A DNA stretch of 64,000 nucleotides from Sphingobacterium thalpophilum (lineage in GTDB: Bacteria; Bacteroidota; Bacteroidia; Sphingobacteriales; Sphingobacteriaceae), in NCBI RefSeq assembly GCF_901482695.1, contig NZ_LR590484.1, positions 5,704,001-5,768,000 of the forward strand, read 5' to 3'. The notes under the pieces are model-generated. The model made no database searches. It saw nothing but the letters and a program-made list of their open reading frames with translations, and was not told the DNA's origin. Below, piece after piece: positions 8,513 through 17,393 of this stretch; within the stretch, counting starts at the first letter, position 1; each line of letters begins with the position of its first letter. Both the position numbers and the translations under genes were made by a program.

Positions 8513-8549
8513 CAAGGGCGTCCAAAAAAGATTGGACGCCCTTGTTTTT
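8513..8549 (+). terminator. Strong terminator between aguA and the convergent deoR-type gene
   Basis: A 13-bp perfect stem (CAAGGGCGTCCAA / TTGGACGCCCTTG) with a 6-nt loop is followed by TTTTTG on the plus strand. It probably also serves the minus-strand gene ending at 8577. Confidence 0.9.
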
Positions 8550-8576
8550 GTCAGTATCAGGACACCTATTTACCCA

Positions 8577-9338
8577 TTAAACGACAATAACACTCACACC
8601 TGCTTTTTCCAGTGATTCCACAAAGCCTGCACTTACTTTATCATCGGTTATTAGCACGTCGATCTTATCAAAACCGCATATCCGGCCAAAACTGCGACGT
8701 CCGAACTTAGAAGAATCAGCCAGCACCACCACTTTTTGCGCAGTATCGATCATAATACGGTTCAATTGTGCTTCCTGTGCACTCGAAGTGGATACACCAT
8801 AGTCCAGATCAATACCGTCCACTCCTAGAAACAATTTACTACAGTAAAAATCCTGCAATAGGTTTTCAGCATACTTACCTGTTACCGAAGTCGATGTTTT
8901 GCGAAGCGTCCCGCCCATCTGCATGATCTCAACGGAGGGATACTTAATAAGCTCCATGGCAACATTTAGGGCAGAAGTGACGACAGTAATATTACCCTTG
9001 GGCATGATTTGCCTGGCTAGCGATTGCATCGTCGTTCCGGATGCAATAATGATAGAATCATTTTCCTCGATCATTTCGGCGGCCTTCTTCCCTATCCTAT
9101 TTTTGTCGTCAGAACGGAGTTTTTCTTTCTCGAATACCGTCCTGTCGGTGGTGTACGGATTGTACTGAGTCGCCCCACCGTGGGTACGGAATAGCAAACC
9201 GCTTTCCTCCAGCAGGGTAAGGTCTTTGCGGATGGTCACCGAGGATACCCCCAGCTCTTCACAGAGATCCACCACCTGTACAATACCTACTTCTTTTAAC
9301 TGTTTTAAAATATATTGATGTCGCTCTACATTTGTCAT
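8577..9338 (-). CDS. DeoR/GlpR-family transcriptional regulator
   Basis: The 253-aa protein has the DeoR layout: an N-terminal helix-turn-helix (residues 5-60, with VSSVTIRKDLTLLEESG) and a C-terminal sugar-phosphate sensing domain of the isomerase-like fold (about 75-230). Motifs include IASGTTMQSLAR, LFLGVDGID and VVLADSSKFG, typical of phosphosugar binding. Such proteins usually repress sugar catabolic operons, but no such operon is adjacent, so the ligand cannot be inferred. It is preceded by a 230-bp non-coding region with hairpin-forming sequence. Confidence 0.9.
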   Translation of the reverse strand: MTNVERHQYILKQLKEVGIVQVVDLCEELGVSSVTIRKDLTLLEESGLLFRTHGGATQYNPYTTDRTVFEKEKLRSDDKNRIGKKAAEMIEENDSIIIASGTTMQSLARQIMPKGNITVVTSALNVAMELIKYPSVEIMQMGGTLRKTSTSVTGKYAENLLQDFYCSKLFLGVDGIDLDYGVSTSSAQEAQLNRIMIDTAQKVVVLADSSKFGRRSFGRICGFDKIDVLITDDKVSAGFVESLEKAGVSVIVV

Positions 9339-9569
9339 GGTGTATAATAATATGCTAAAGTATCCATTTTGATACGCCTAAATGGGCGCGATGATGCCAG
9401 ATCAGGAAATATCATCCACACATCCGCTGCAATCCCGTCAGGTACGAGGTTCTGTCACTTCGGTTTACCACCATAGAACCGGCGTTAAAATAATGAAATT
9501 ATTTAAGTATTTATAACCCGAAAACGTAAAATTAATTTTGACATACAATAACCGATAAAACGGCTCGGA
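9339..9569 (-). other. Non-coding leader region upstream of the DeoR-type gene
   Basis: On the minus strand GGTTCT (9480-9475) and AGAACC (9453-9448) can form a hairpin. A 20-codon ORF starts at the ATG inside its loop (about 9474). No -7 consensus and no riboswitch class I recognise are visible. Confidence 0.35.
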
Positions 9570-10358
9570 CTAAAAGTCAACAGGATCGGGCCAGATGTAA
9601 CGGTAATTGAGTTCACCGCTAAGCAATTCGCCACTCACCATTTTTTGGAAATCCGCCACCGTTTCAAACTTCACGGGCAGCTCGAAGCCGTACTTTCCAG
9701 CGGAAGCTAAGATTACTTCCTTCTTGGCCGGGTGCATGGGAGCGACCACATTATAGACAGGATGTTGGAGATCGTTTACCATAGCCAGATCGATCAGACG
9801 GATCACATCCTCCAGATGCACGAAATTGGCCACCTGCTCAGCTGTTGTACAGACTCGGTCCGAAAAATACCTGGCGAATATCCGGTTCCGACCAAATAAA
9901 CCTCCTAGGCGATAAACACAGGTATGTGACAGATTCAGCATCAATTCTTCCGCCACCAACAGCTTCTCTGAGAGCTTGCTCCTTTCATTATACTTTTCGT
10001 CAAACCACCCGTCCTGGTCGGGATAAATCCCAACTGAACTTAAAAACACGTGTTTATTCCACCGCAGGTTGCTGAGAAAAGACTGGATATTCAAAAAACG
10101 GTTCTGGAGAGTGGCAAGATCATTTTTCTGACTGGCAGGGACACTGTTCAGCACAAAATCAAACTCTCGTGGGATCGCTACGCTATCCCTAAAGTCAGAA
10201 TGGTCAAAGTCGGCGATAAACGAAAAAATACCATCGTTTTTGAGCCGATGGTATTTTTCCTTGTTCGTCGTGCTCGCCCACACTTCGTGCCCACGGAGCC
10301 GCTGCTCCATAGCAAAAGCTGAGGCCAGCCACCCGCAACCTAAAATGAGTATCCGCAT
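9570..10358 (-). CDS. NAD(P)-binding Rossmann-fold protein, extended-SDR/YeeZ-like
   Basis: The 262-aa protein begins MRILILGCGWLASAFA, a dinucleotide-binding GxGxxA-type motif, and continues with SSVGIYPDQDGWFDE and YRLGGLFGRNR. These recall the catalytic and substrate regions of epimerase/dehydratase-like proteins of the YeeZ group. The ATG at 10358 was chosen because the longer reading frame would overlap proS and adds residues before the Rossmann strand. It lies 13 nt after the proS stop, so it is probably co-transcribed with proS. The substrate is unknown. Confidence 0.75.
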   Translation of the reverse strand: MRILILGCGWLASAFAMEQRLRGHEVWASTTNKEKYHRLKNDGIFSFIADFDHSDFRDSVAIPREFDFVLNSVPASQKNDLATLQNRFLNIQSFLSNLRWNKHVFLSSVGIYPDQDGWFDEKYNERSKLSEKLLVAEELMLNLSHTCVYRLGGLFGRNRIFARYFSDRVCTTAEQVANFVHLEDVIRLIDLAMVNDLQHPVYNVVAPMHPAKKEVILASAGKYGFELPVKFETVADFQKMVSGELLSGELNYRYIWPDPVDF

Positions 10359-10371
10359 ACCAGACAAATAA

Positions 10372-11844
10372 TTAATATGCTTTCGCAAACAACACCCGTT
10401 TGTTTGAAGGCTTTCCGGTGAAAATACAGATACCTTCTTCTTCCTTCGCATCCAAAGGAATACAGCGGATGGTTGCCTTGGTCTCTTCTTTCACCCGCTT
10501 CTCAGTTTCGACAGTACCGTCCCAATGGCAAGAAATAAAGCCGCCTTTGCTTTCCAGTACTTCCTTGAATTCTTCGTAAGAATTCACCTCCGTAATGTGG
10601 GCATCCCTGTAATCCAGTGCTTTTTGATAGATATTTTCCTGAATAGTTTCCAACAGCTGTTCGATAGTCGCAGCCAGTCCCGCTTGAGCCACAGTTTCCT
10701 TGGTCTGTGTATCACGGCGCGCCAGTTCAACAGTTCCATTCTGCATATCCCGGGTTCCGACGGCAACCCGCAACGGCACTCCTTTGAGTTCCCATTCCGC
10801 AAATTTAAAGCCCGGACGCTGGGTGTCTCGGTCATCGTATTTCACCGAAACATCCTTTCCTTTTAGCTCGGCGGTCAGCTGATGTACAAATACATCGATC
10901 TGGGCTTTTTCCTCCTCTGTTTTGAAGATCGGAACGATGACCACCTGAACTGGTGCTAATTTTGGAGGCAGCACCAGCCCCTGGTCGTCTGAATGGGCCA
11001 TAATGAGTGCTCCCATAAGACGCGTCGAGACCCCCCAGGAAGTCGCCCATACATGTTCGAGTTTACCTTCTCTGGATGTAAATTTGACATCAAAAGCCTT
11101 GGCAAAATTCTGGCCTAGAAAATGAGATGTTCCGGCCTGTAAGGCTTTACCATCCTGCATCAGCGCTTCGATACAATAGGTATCCAGCGCACCAGCAAAA
11201 CGCTCGTTTTCGGTTTTGCGCCCACGGACTACAGGCACAGCCAGAATGTTCTCGGCAAATGTGGCGTAGACCTCGAGCATGCGTTCGGTTTCCTCAATCG
11301 CTTCCTCCTTAGTGGCGTGTGCAGTGTGTCCTTCCTGCCATAAAAACTCCGCCGTGCGCAGGAAAAGACGCGTACGCATTTCCCAACGAACCACATTTGC
11401 CCATTGGTTGACCAAGATTGGCAGATCACGGTACGACTCGATCCAGCCACGGTAAGTATTCCATATGATGGTCTCAGAAGTAGGACGTACGATAAGCTCC
11501 TCTTCAAGTTTCGCTTCTTCGTCCACGACAATTTTTCCATTTCCATCGTTTTTCAGCCGATAGTGTGTTACGACAGCACATTCGGTAGCAAAACCTTCCA
11601 CGTGCGCAGCCTCCTTCGAAAAAAAGGATTTCGGAATGAATAAAGGGAAGTAAGCGTTGCTATGACCTGTCTCTTTAAACCTCTTGTCCAGGATTGCCTG
11701 CATTCTTTCCCAGATCGCGTACCCGTATGGCTTGATCACCATGCATCCCCGTACAGCTGAATATTCCGCCAGATCAGCTTTGATCACAAGGTCATTGTAC
11801 CATTGTGAATAGTCTTCTGCACGACTTGTAATTCCTTTACTCAT
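10372..11844 (-). CDS. proS: Prolyl-tRNA synthetase, archaeal/eukaryotic-type
   Basis: The 490-aa class II synthetase charges tRNA-Pro. Motif 2 region: RPTSETIIW and RTAEFLWQEGHTAHAT. Motif 3 region: GVSTRLMGALIMAHSDDQG. The anticodon-binding domain starts near VVIVPIFK, and the C-terminal extension ends in FAKAY, as in the short type-3 ProS. There is no INS editing domain, as expected for the type common in Bacteroidota. The minus-strand gene precedes the Rossmann protein. Confidence 0.95.
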   Translation of the reverse strand: MSKGITSRAEDYSQWYNDLVIKADLAEYSAVRGCMVIKPYGYAIWERMQAILDKRFKETGHSNAYFPLFIPKSFFSKEAAHVEGFATECAVVTHYRLKNDGNGKIVVDEEAKLEEELIVRPTSETIIWNTYRGWIESYRDLPILVNQWANVVRWEMRTRLFLRTAEFLWQEGHTAHATKEEAIEETERMLEVYATFAENILAVPVVRGRKTENERFAGALDTYCIEALMQDGKALQAGTSHFLGQNFAKAFDVKFTSREGKLEHVWATSWGVSTRLMGALIMAHSDDQGLVLPPKLAPVQVVIVPIFKTEEEKAQIDVFVHQLTAELKGKDVSVKYDDRDTQRPGFKFAEWELKGVPLRVAVGTRDMQNGTVELARRDTQTKETVAQAGLAATIEQLLETIQENIYQKALDYRDAHITEVNSYEEFKEVLESKGGFISCHWDGTVETEKRVKEETKATIRCIPLDAKEEEGICIFTGKPSNKRVLFAKAY

Positions 11845-12022
11845 ATAAAATTGATAAAATATTGTAACATTATTACGTTAAATCTCGTCTGTATTCCTAT
11901 CACGGAAAGCGTTCAATAAAAAATATTTGTATTTTTGATTACTTCGATTAAACCCCGTTGAGAAATTTGCGTCTAAGATAGTAAATAAGGCTGTATAATC
12001 GAAAATAACGATTTAGGATATT

Positions 12023-13141
12023 ATGAAAAAAAATAGATTATTTATCGGAGCACTTGCCATGACAGGAGCATTTATGTTAGGTTCCTGCGGTACAAGTAGG
12101 CAAATCTATGGCGACGATGTCTATGGCAGTAGTGGACAGGCTAGACAGAAAGTCTACCAAAGTCCAGACTACTATTATACCGATGCGGATCAACAGGGAG
12201 GCCAGGCTGGCAGCGGATATTATGATGATGAATATTCAGATCAGGAGTATAACGATGATTCGTACGAAGATCTTGAATATGCCAATCGTATCAACCGCTT
12301 CTACTATGCGACACCGGGCATGACATACTTTGATCCATTCTTCGACCCTTGGTATGGCTATGGTCTTGGAGGCTGGTATGGTTATGGGCCATCCTTTGGT
12401 TTAGGCTGGGGATGGAATTCCGGCTGGGGCTCGTCCTGGTCCATTGGCTTTGGCTGGGGCTGGGGGGCTGGTTGGGGATCACCTTGGTACGGCTATAGAC
12501 CTTGGGGAGGCTGGTACGGTGGTTACTGGGGTTCTGGCTGGTATGGCAACGGCTATTGGGGCGGCAGCTACTGGGGCGTATCCAGACCAAGATATGCATC
12601 TGTCCGGTCGTCTTATAGAGACAGTTATAATGTCCGCACCACCTCGGCAAGAACCCGTACCTCAGGAAGTTATGACCGCACTGGTGTAGCGCGTGATTCC
12701 AGAGGACGTATTACTTCAGTAACAGGTGCACGGACCCGCACCTCCAACGGTTCGGTGACACGTGGCGGTTCTTATGACAGAAGCAGCACACGTACAAGAA
12801 CATCAGATGGTACAATAAGTAGAGGTTACAACGAAGGTAGCCGCAGCAGGACCTATGACAGATCCAATGGCGCTTACCCAAGCACAAGAAGCTCCATCGG
12901 AACTTCAAGGACCCGTACTGGTTCCGATGCTTATCGTCCAACAAGCCGGTCCATGGAGACAAGGACACGTTCGAGTTATCCAAACTCCACTTCGCGGCCA
13001 TCCTATACGCCGCCAACCAGAAGCTATGATGCTGGACCAACTCGTTCCTCAGGCGGATTTTCCGGTGGCGGCAGCAGCAGATCGAGTGGCGGTTTCTCCG
13101 GTGGGGGCAGTACAAGGTCAAGCGGCGGACGTACACGCTAA
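12023..13141 (+). CDS. Gly/Trp/Tyr-rich surface lipoprotein, low complexity
   Basis: The 372-aa protein has a lipoprotein signal (MKKNRLFIGALAMTGAFMLG, then SC with Cys22). After an acidic Tyr/Asp segment (40-90) comes a stretch of about 100 residues dominated by Gly, Trp and Tyr (105-195). The remainder is Arg/Ser/Thr-rich, with recurring TRTRTS-type units and a terminal FSGGGS-type repeat. The composition suggests a disordered or sticky envelope protein; no catalytic motif is visible. It is followed by a FadL-like porin after 71 bp that contain a 12-bp hairpin. The function is unknown. Confidence 0.7.
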   Translation: MKKNRLFIGALAMTGAFMLGSCGTSRQIYGDDVYGSSGQARQKVYQSPDYYYTDADQQGGQAGSGYYDDEYSDQEYNDDSYEDLEYANRINRFYYATPGMTYFDPFFDPWYGYGLGGWYGYGPSFGLGWGWNSGWGSSWSIGFGWGWGAGWGSPWYGYRPWGGWYGGYWGSGWYGNGYWGGSYWGVSRPRYASVRSSYRDSYNVRTTSARTRTSGSYDRTGVARDSRGRITSVTGARTRTSNGSVTRGGSYDRSSTRTRTSDGTISRGYNEGSRSRTYDRSNGAYPSTRSSIGTSRTRTGSDAYRPTSRSMETRTRSSYPNSTSRPSYTPPTRSYDAGPTRSSGGFSGGGSSRSSGGFSGGGSTRSSGGRTR

Positions 13142-13158
13142 GAACAAAAATGACTTAC

Positions 13159-13188
13159 AGTAGCATACATGACAATGTGTGCTACTGC
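13159..13188 (+). repeat. Intergenic hairpin between the lipoprotein and porin genes
   Basis: CAGTAGCATACA and TGTGTGCTACTG form a 12-bp stem with one G-U pair and a 6-nt loop. There is no T-run, so it may be an RNA stability or processing element rather than a terminator. Confidence 0.5.
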
Positions 13189-13212
13189 TTATTAAAGACG
13201 ATATTTTAGCTT

Positions 13213-14805
13213 ATGACAATCAGAAAATTACTTTTTGGAACTGCATTTTTAATGGGCGCAGCAGGAACAGCTCAAGCACAATATACGAAAGATGTACTCT
13301 TATTTTCCCAAGGGGATAATGGCGGTACCGCTCGTTTTAAGGCGATGGGAAACGCATCGACCGCATTGGGAGGCGATATTAGTTCAATCACCAGTAACCC
13401 CGCTGGCCTAGGATACTTTAACCAGTCGGACATTTCCGTCACTGGCCGCTACCTAAATAACAAAAACAAAACAGAATATTTCGGTCAAAATTCGAACAGC
13501 AGCAAAAATAATTTTAACTTAGACAATGCCGGGATCGTTTTCCACTTGCCCACCTACCGCAATGGGGGCAACCTGGACAAAGGCTGGCTGAATTTTAATG
13601 TCGGTATCGCTTATAACCGGAATTATGTATACAACAACCTGCTCGAATATCGGGGTGTCAATAATACGAGCTCAATCACGAACGCATACTCCGATCGCTT
13701 ATCCAGTCCGGATGGTATGCGTGGCTGGGGGCAGGAATTATATAATAATTCCTTGCTTTTCGACGTGGATCCAAATAATGCAGGGCAGTATAGACCCATT
13801 TCTGTCGGAGGTCTTTATGATGGTAAACAGGGTTTTGACCAAGTAAACTCCATACTGGAAAAAGGAAGTAAGTCCGAGTCCGTATTATCCTTTGGCGCAA
13901 ACTATAGCAATAAATTATACCTGGGAGCCGCTCTTGGTTTTACGGCTTTTACCTATGACAATTCAAGCTGGTACACCGAATACGGACAGACGATGACTGC
14001 TGAACAGCTGAAAAAGGTCAACCCCAGCTCTGACTTCTTAGACCCTAAAAATACCAACAAATATAAAATGCTCGGCGTGGACTATGAGCTATTTGACGAT
14101 TACGTTCAAGCCAGTGACGGTACCGGAATAGACTTCAAATTGGGTATGATCTACAAGTTTACACCGACGTTTAGCATGGGATTCACGGCCAAAACACCAA
14201 CCTTCATGAGTATCCGCGATGAATCTTACAGCAACTCCGAATTCCGTTACTTTAATAAAAATGAAAATACATCGTTCAAGGAGTATCGGACCAGTGATGA
14301 CGCTGGATATAGCTATCTTGAGTATAACATGAATACGCCTTACCGACTTTCTTTGGGTGCAAGTCAGCTGTTCTCCAGAGGATTGCTCACCGCCGATGTC
14401 GAATGGGTTGACTATGGTGCTATGCGCTTCCGAGACGCCGGAACGAGCAATAAAGCGCTGGAAACAGCTATGAATCAGAATATCAAAGAGAACTACCAAG
14501 GCGCTTTTAATGCGCGCATCGGTGGCGAAATTCTGTTTGACAATGTGTTCAGTGGACGGGCTGGTTTTAATTATAGCGGCAATCCTTACAAAAATGCGGA
14601 TTACACCAACTATACCGCTTCGCTGGGAATCGGCGCAAAACTGGGCCGCGGGATGTATATTGATCTGACGGGCGCTTATAATGCAGTCAATTACAAAGAA
14701 AAACCTTATCTTATCGCCGAAGATTATTGGAATACGGCCAGCCCTGCTGCAGATATCAAAAATCAACGTACCAATATTGTCCTGACAATTGGTTCGAAAT
14801 TTTAA
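13213..14805 (+). CDS. OmpP1/FadL-family outer membrane transport protein
   Basis: The 530-aa protein has a Sec signal (residues 1-22, ending TAQAQ). The mature N-terminus resembles the FadL hatch region, with FKAMGNASTALGGDISSITSNPAGLGYF near residues 40-67. The rest alternates short aromatic-rich strands typical of a 14-strand barrel and ends in a phenylalanine (SKF), as outer membrane beta-barrels do. FadL-type porins import hydrophobic compounds such as fatty acids; the substrate here is unknown. A very strong terminator follows. Confidence 0.85.
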   Translation: MTIRKLLFGTAFLMGAAGTAQAQYTKDVLLFSQGDNGGTARFKAMGNASTALGGDISSITSNPAGLGYFNQSDISVTGRYLNNKNKTEYFGQNSNSSKNNFNLDNAGIVFHLPTYRNGGNLDKGWLNFNVGIAYNRNYVYNNLLEYRGVNNTSSITNAYSDRLSSPDGMRGWGQELYNNSLLFDVDPNNAGQYRPISVGGLYDGKQGFDQVNSILEKGSKSESVLSFGANYSNKLYLGAALGFTAFTYDNSSWYTEYGQTMTAEQLKKVNPSSDFLDPKNTNKYKMLGVDYELFDDYVQASDGTGIDFKLGMIYKFTPTFSMGFTAKTPTFMSIRDESYSNSEFRYFNKNENTSFKEYRTSDDAGYSYLEYNMNTPYRLSLGASQLFSRGLLTADVEWVDYGAMRFRDAGTSNKALETAMNQNIKENYQGAFNARIGGEILFDNVFSGRAGFNYSGNPYKNADYTNYTASLGIGAKLGRGMYIDLTGAYNAVNYKEKPYLIAEDYWNTASPAADIKNQRTNIVLTIGSKF

Positions 14806-14807
14806 AA

Positions 14808-14866
14808 CAGATTTAAAGAAAAACGTCCAGCATGTCTGGGCGTTTTTCTTTAAATCTGTTTTTTTA
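14808..14866 (+). terminator. Long-stem terminator after the FadL-like gene
   Basis: About 24 paired bases (ACAGATTTAAAG... / ...CTTTAAATCTGT, one G-U pair) enclose a 4-5 nt loop and are followed by seven T residues. Confidence 0.9.
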
Positions 14867-14891
14867 GCGGCATTATTCTAAAAGCTTTTAG

Positions 14892-14899
14892 TAAATTTG
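14892..14899 (+). promoter_or_regulatory. -7 box of the DUF4905-like gene
   Basis: TAAATTTG matches the -7 consensus 20 nt before the ATG at 14920 and argues against the in-frame TTG at 14905. Confidence 0.6.
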
Positions 14900-14919
14900 T
14901 CGCCTTGGTTGAATTTCAC

Positions 14920-15675
14920 ATGGCGAATCAGATAATTTCAAAAGCATTCAATGCGCTGTTTACCTATCCCATCTGGCGGATTGAAGTCGATGCTACCCAT
15001 AGATTGATCGCTATAGAGACGCGAAACCCCGATGATACGTTTCCATATTTTAACGTCATTACCTTTGAGGGGGATCAGGTACTTCGGGACTTCCGAGGTA
15101 TCAGCAAAGAATGGGTACTCGCTGGAATCCAATGCCAAAAACTAGTATTAAAAAAGATCTCTAGCCATTCACCTTCCGATGCCGGAATACAGGTCGTCGA
15201 TTGTTACGATCCGACGCAGCAGGAAACCTGGTTTAACTATATTTTTCTTGGCATGGCCGACCAAAGGATTATTCTCCGGCCCAAAATGATTGAAGATGGT
15301 CTGCAACAGTTTTTGAACCTGAATACGATGACCATGGAAGCAAAAAACGACCGCAGCGTTAAACCATTTGACTCATCTATAGTCTATCCTGTAATCTACA
15401 ACGGTAAAATACCTCAATTTTTAGCAGATTTCACCATGGATGATGAAGTCTGGATAAATGTATTGAATGATTATTTTATTTGGGCTTTCTATGAAAAAAC
15501 TAATAACAATCACTTTCAGATCCGGATAGTACGGTCCACAAAAGATGAGCTGCTTGAGTCCGCAGTTGTCGTATCACAGCTATCTTTAAAATTTTTCAGT
15601 ATCTATTTTATGGTAGGCAAACAAATATTCCTTTTGACAGACAATAAACGGGAGTTTGTTTCGTATTTAGTATAA
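14920..15675 (+). CDS. DUF4905-like cytoplasmic protein of unknown function
   Basis: The 251-aa protein has no signal peptide or membrane segment. From the overall pattern (N-terminal FTYPIWRIEVD, central DCYDPTQQETWFNY, beta-rich repeats) I place it with the Bacteroidota DUF4905 family, with moderate certainty. The ATG at 14920 was chosen over TTG at 14905 because of the -7 box position. It is followed after 11 nt by the LysM gene, so the two and perhaps udk form one transcript. No function can be inferred. Confidence 0.6.
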   Translation: MANQIISKAFNALFTYPIWRIEVDATHRLIAIETRNPDDTFPYFNVITFEGDQVLRDFRGISKEWVLAGIQCQKLVLKKISSHSPSDAGIQVVDCYDPTQQETWFNYIFLGMADQRIILRPKMIEDGLQQFLNLNTMTMEAKNDRSVKPFDSSIVYPVIYNGKIPQFLADFTMDDEVWINVLNDYFIWAFYEKTNNNHFQIRIVRSTKDELLESAVVVSQLSLKFFSIYFMVGKQIFLLTDNKREFVSYLV

Positions 15676-15686
15676 TTGCAAAATAT

Positions 15687-16604
15687 ATGAAAGTTTTATT
15701 CGAATTAAATACATATAAAAAGATAGCTATGCTATCGATGACTATGCTCGCTTTTCAACATCTTGAAGCGAAAAATTTCAGGTTTCCATCTTTGACAGCG
15801 GCACCCGATTCCATTGGAACTGACGTCATCAATGGTGAAGAGTACGTCCTGTTTAAAATAGAAAAAGGCGACAATTATTACCAGTTGAGCAAAAGGTACA
15901 GGACTACCGTCAGCCAGCTCACAAAGATCAACGGTAACGGTACATTGAGCATTGGCCAGATTGTCAAAGTACCGACAGGACGAAAGCCAGCTCCCGCCCG
16001 TAGCAAATCTCCAATGGACAATATCCCCCTTAATCCGCGTAATCCGCAGCAGGGTTTTACAGAATATATTGTCGGTGAGAAGGAAACGCTTTATGCTATT
16101 TCCAAGAGATTTAGCATCAGCGTGGAGGACATCAAAAAAGCCAACAATCTCAAGAATAATATTATCAGCGGCGGAATGAAATTGATGATTCCAAACGAAC
16201 CGTTGCCACCCGAAAGACCCAAACTCGTGGAACCCAAAGGAATAGAGGTGGTCACACCAGATTCTACCGGTGAAGATGATAAAGAAGAAAATCAGATTAC
16301 CACCAACCGATATGGCATACGCGAAAAGTCAGAGCGCGGAATCGGTGTATGGATTGAAGGTTTGTCATCTCAGGGCACAAGCAACTTGGCTTTACACAAA
16401 AGCGCTCCCGTGGGTACCATCCTGAAAATTACCAATCCGATGACCAAAAGTGTTACGTATGCTAAAGTAGTCGGAAAATTTAACGATAACGCCGAAAACC
16501 AAAATGCCATCGTCGTGTTATCCAAATCGGCAGCCGCAAGCATTGGGGCCCTGGACAAACGTTTTCAGGTAGAAATTGCTTATGGGCTACCCTTAGAAAA
16601 TTAA
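15687..16604 (+). CDS. Secreted protein with two LysM domains and an RlpA/DPBB-like C-terminus
   Basis: The 305-aa protein begins with a signal-like segment (residues 1-28). LysM 1 (about 54-97, KIEKGDNYYQLSKRYRTT) and LysM 2 (about 126-171, VGEKETLYAISKRFSI) bind peptidoglycan glycans. The last 90 residues (LHKSAPVGTILKITNP to the end, including VVGKFNDNAENQNAIVVLS) resemble a double-psi beta-barrel as in RlpA. No peptidase motif is visible, so it is probably a peptidoglycan-binding envelope protein. It starts 11 nt after the preceding gene. Confidence 0.8.
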   Translation: MKVLFELNTYKKIAMLSMTMLAFQHLEAKNFRFPSLTAAPDSIGTDVINGEEYVLFKIEKGDNYYQLSKRYRTTVSQLTKINGNGTLSIGQIVKVPTGRKPAPARSKSPMDNIPLNPRNPQQGFTEYIVGEKETLYAISKRFSISVEDIKKANNLKNNIISGGMKLMIPNEPLPPERPKLVEPKGIEVVTPDSTGEDDKEENQITTNRYGIREKSERGIGVWIEGLSSQGTSNLALHKSAPVGTILKITNPMTKSVTYAKVVGKFNDNAENQNAIVVLSKSAAASIGALDKRFQVEIAYGLPLEN

Positions 16605-16641
16605 CTCAAATACTTAAACTAGCGCATACAGCAAAATAAGA

Positions 16642-17280
16642 ATGGATAACAAACCGTATGTCATCGGGATTGCCGGAAGCAGTGGCTCGGGAAAAACATT
16701 TTTCTTAAATAGTTTTCTGAAGCACTTCAAAAAAGACCAGGTGACGTTGATTTCCCAGGACGATTATTATATTCCTGCAAATACAAAGACCCAAGAAGAG
16801 AACAAACTCTACAATTTTGATATTCCAACGTCAATAGACCGCGATGCCTTTTATAGAGACATCAAAGCGCTCTTTGACGGTGAGACAATATATAAAGAGG
16901 AATATACGTTTAATAATCCCGCACTCACTCCTAAGATACTGGAAATAAAGCCAGCCCCCATCCTGATTATTGAGGGACTGTTTATTTTTTATTATACAGA
17001 GATCAACGATCTGATTGACCACAAAATATTTTTAAGCGCCGATCAGGATATCGCCCTTCGAAGACGCCTGCACCGGGATCTGGTTGAACGCGGTTATTTT
17101 GAAGAGGATGTGATGTATAAGTGGGTGAATCATGTGCTTCCCTCCTATAACGAATATTTATTGCCGTATCAGGATTCCTGCGATCAAGTCATCTTTAATA
17201 ACACAGATGAGCCTGAGCCTATCTGGGAGATCACGAACCAGATATCGGAAGAACTGAAATCGAAACTCCATATGGCATAA
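16642..17280 (+). CDS. udk: Uridine kinase
   Basis: The 212-aa P-loop kinase phosphorylates uridine and cytidine for pyrimidine salvage. Walker A is GSSGSGKT at residues 11-18. The substrate region shows QDDYY, NFDIP, a Walker B-like IIEGLFIFYY and the lid motif RRRLHRDLVERG. The length matches bacterial Udk. It lies 37 nt after the LysM gene. purH follows under its own promoter. Confidence 0.9.
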   Translation: MDNKPYVIGIAGSSGSGKTFFLNSFLKHFKKDQVTLISQDDYYIPANTKTQEENKLYNFDIPTSIDRDAFYRDIKALFDGETIYKEEYTFNNPALTPKILEIKPAPILIIEGLFIFYYTEINDLIDHKIFLSADQDIALRRRLHRDLVERGYFEEDVMYKWVNHVLPSYNEYLLPYQDSCDQVIFNNTDEPEPIWEITNQISEELKSKLHMA

Positions 17281-17339
17281 CAGCAATCCCTAGGGCTTGT
17301 TTTAAGGATAAGCCCTGTGGATTTAAAAGCGCTGATTTA

Positions 17340-17370
17340 TTGACATCAAGGTTTTAAATTCTTATCTTTG
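17340..17370 (+). promoter_or_regulatory. purH promoter
   Basis: TTG (17340-17342, within TTGACATC), a 20-bp spacer and TATCTTTG (17363-17370) match the -33/-7 consensus. The ATG of purH lies 23 nt downstream of the box. Confidence 0.75.
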
Positions 17371-17393
17371 CGCCACGAAACAAATCCATCATA

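Noticed and set aside
10050..10322. 90-aa plus-strand ORF opposite the Rossmann-fold gene
   Set aside because: It lies fully antisense to a well-supported coding region and has no family features.
12291..12689. ORFs in other frames of the Gly/Trp/Tyr-rich lipoprotein gene
   Set aside because: Low-complexity shadows (Pro/Ser/His-rich antisense, Gly/Ala-rich plus frame) of the real reading frame.
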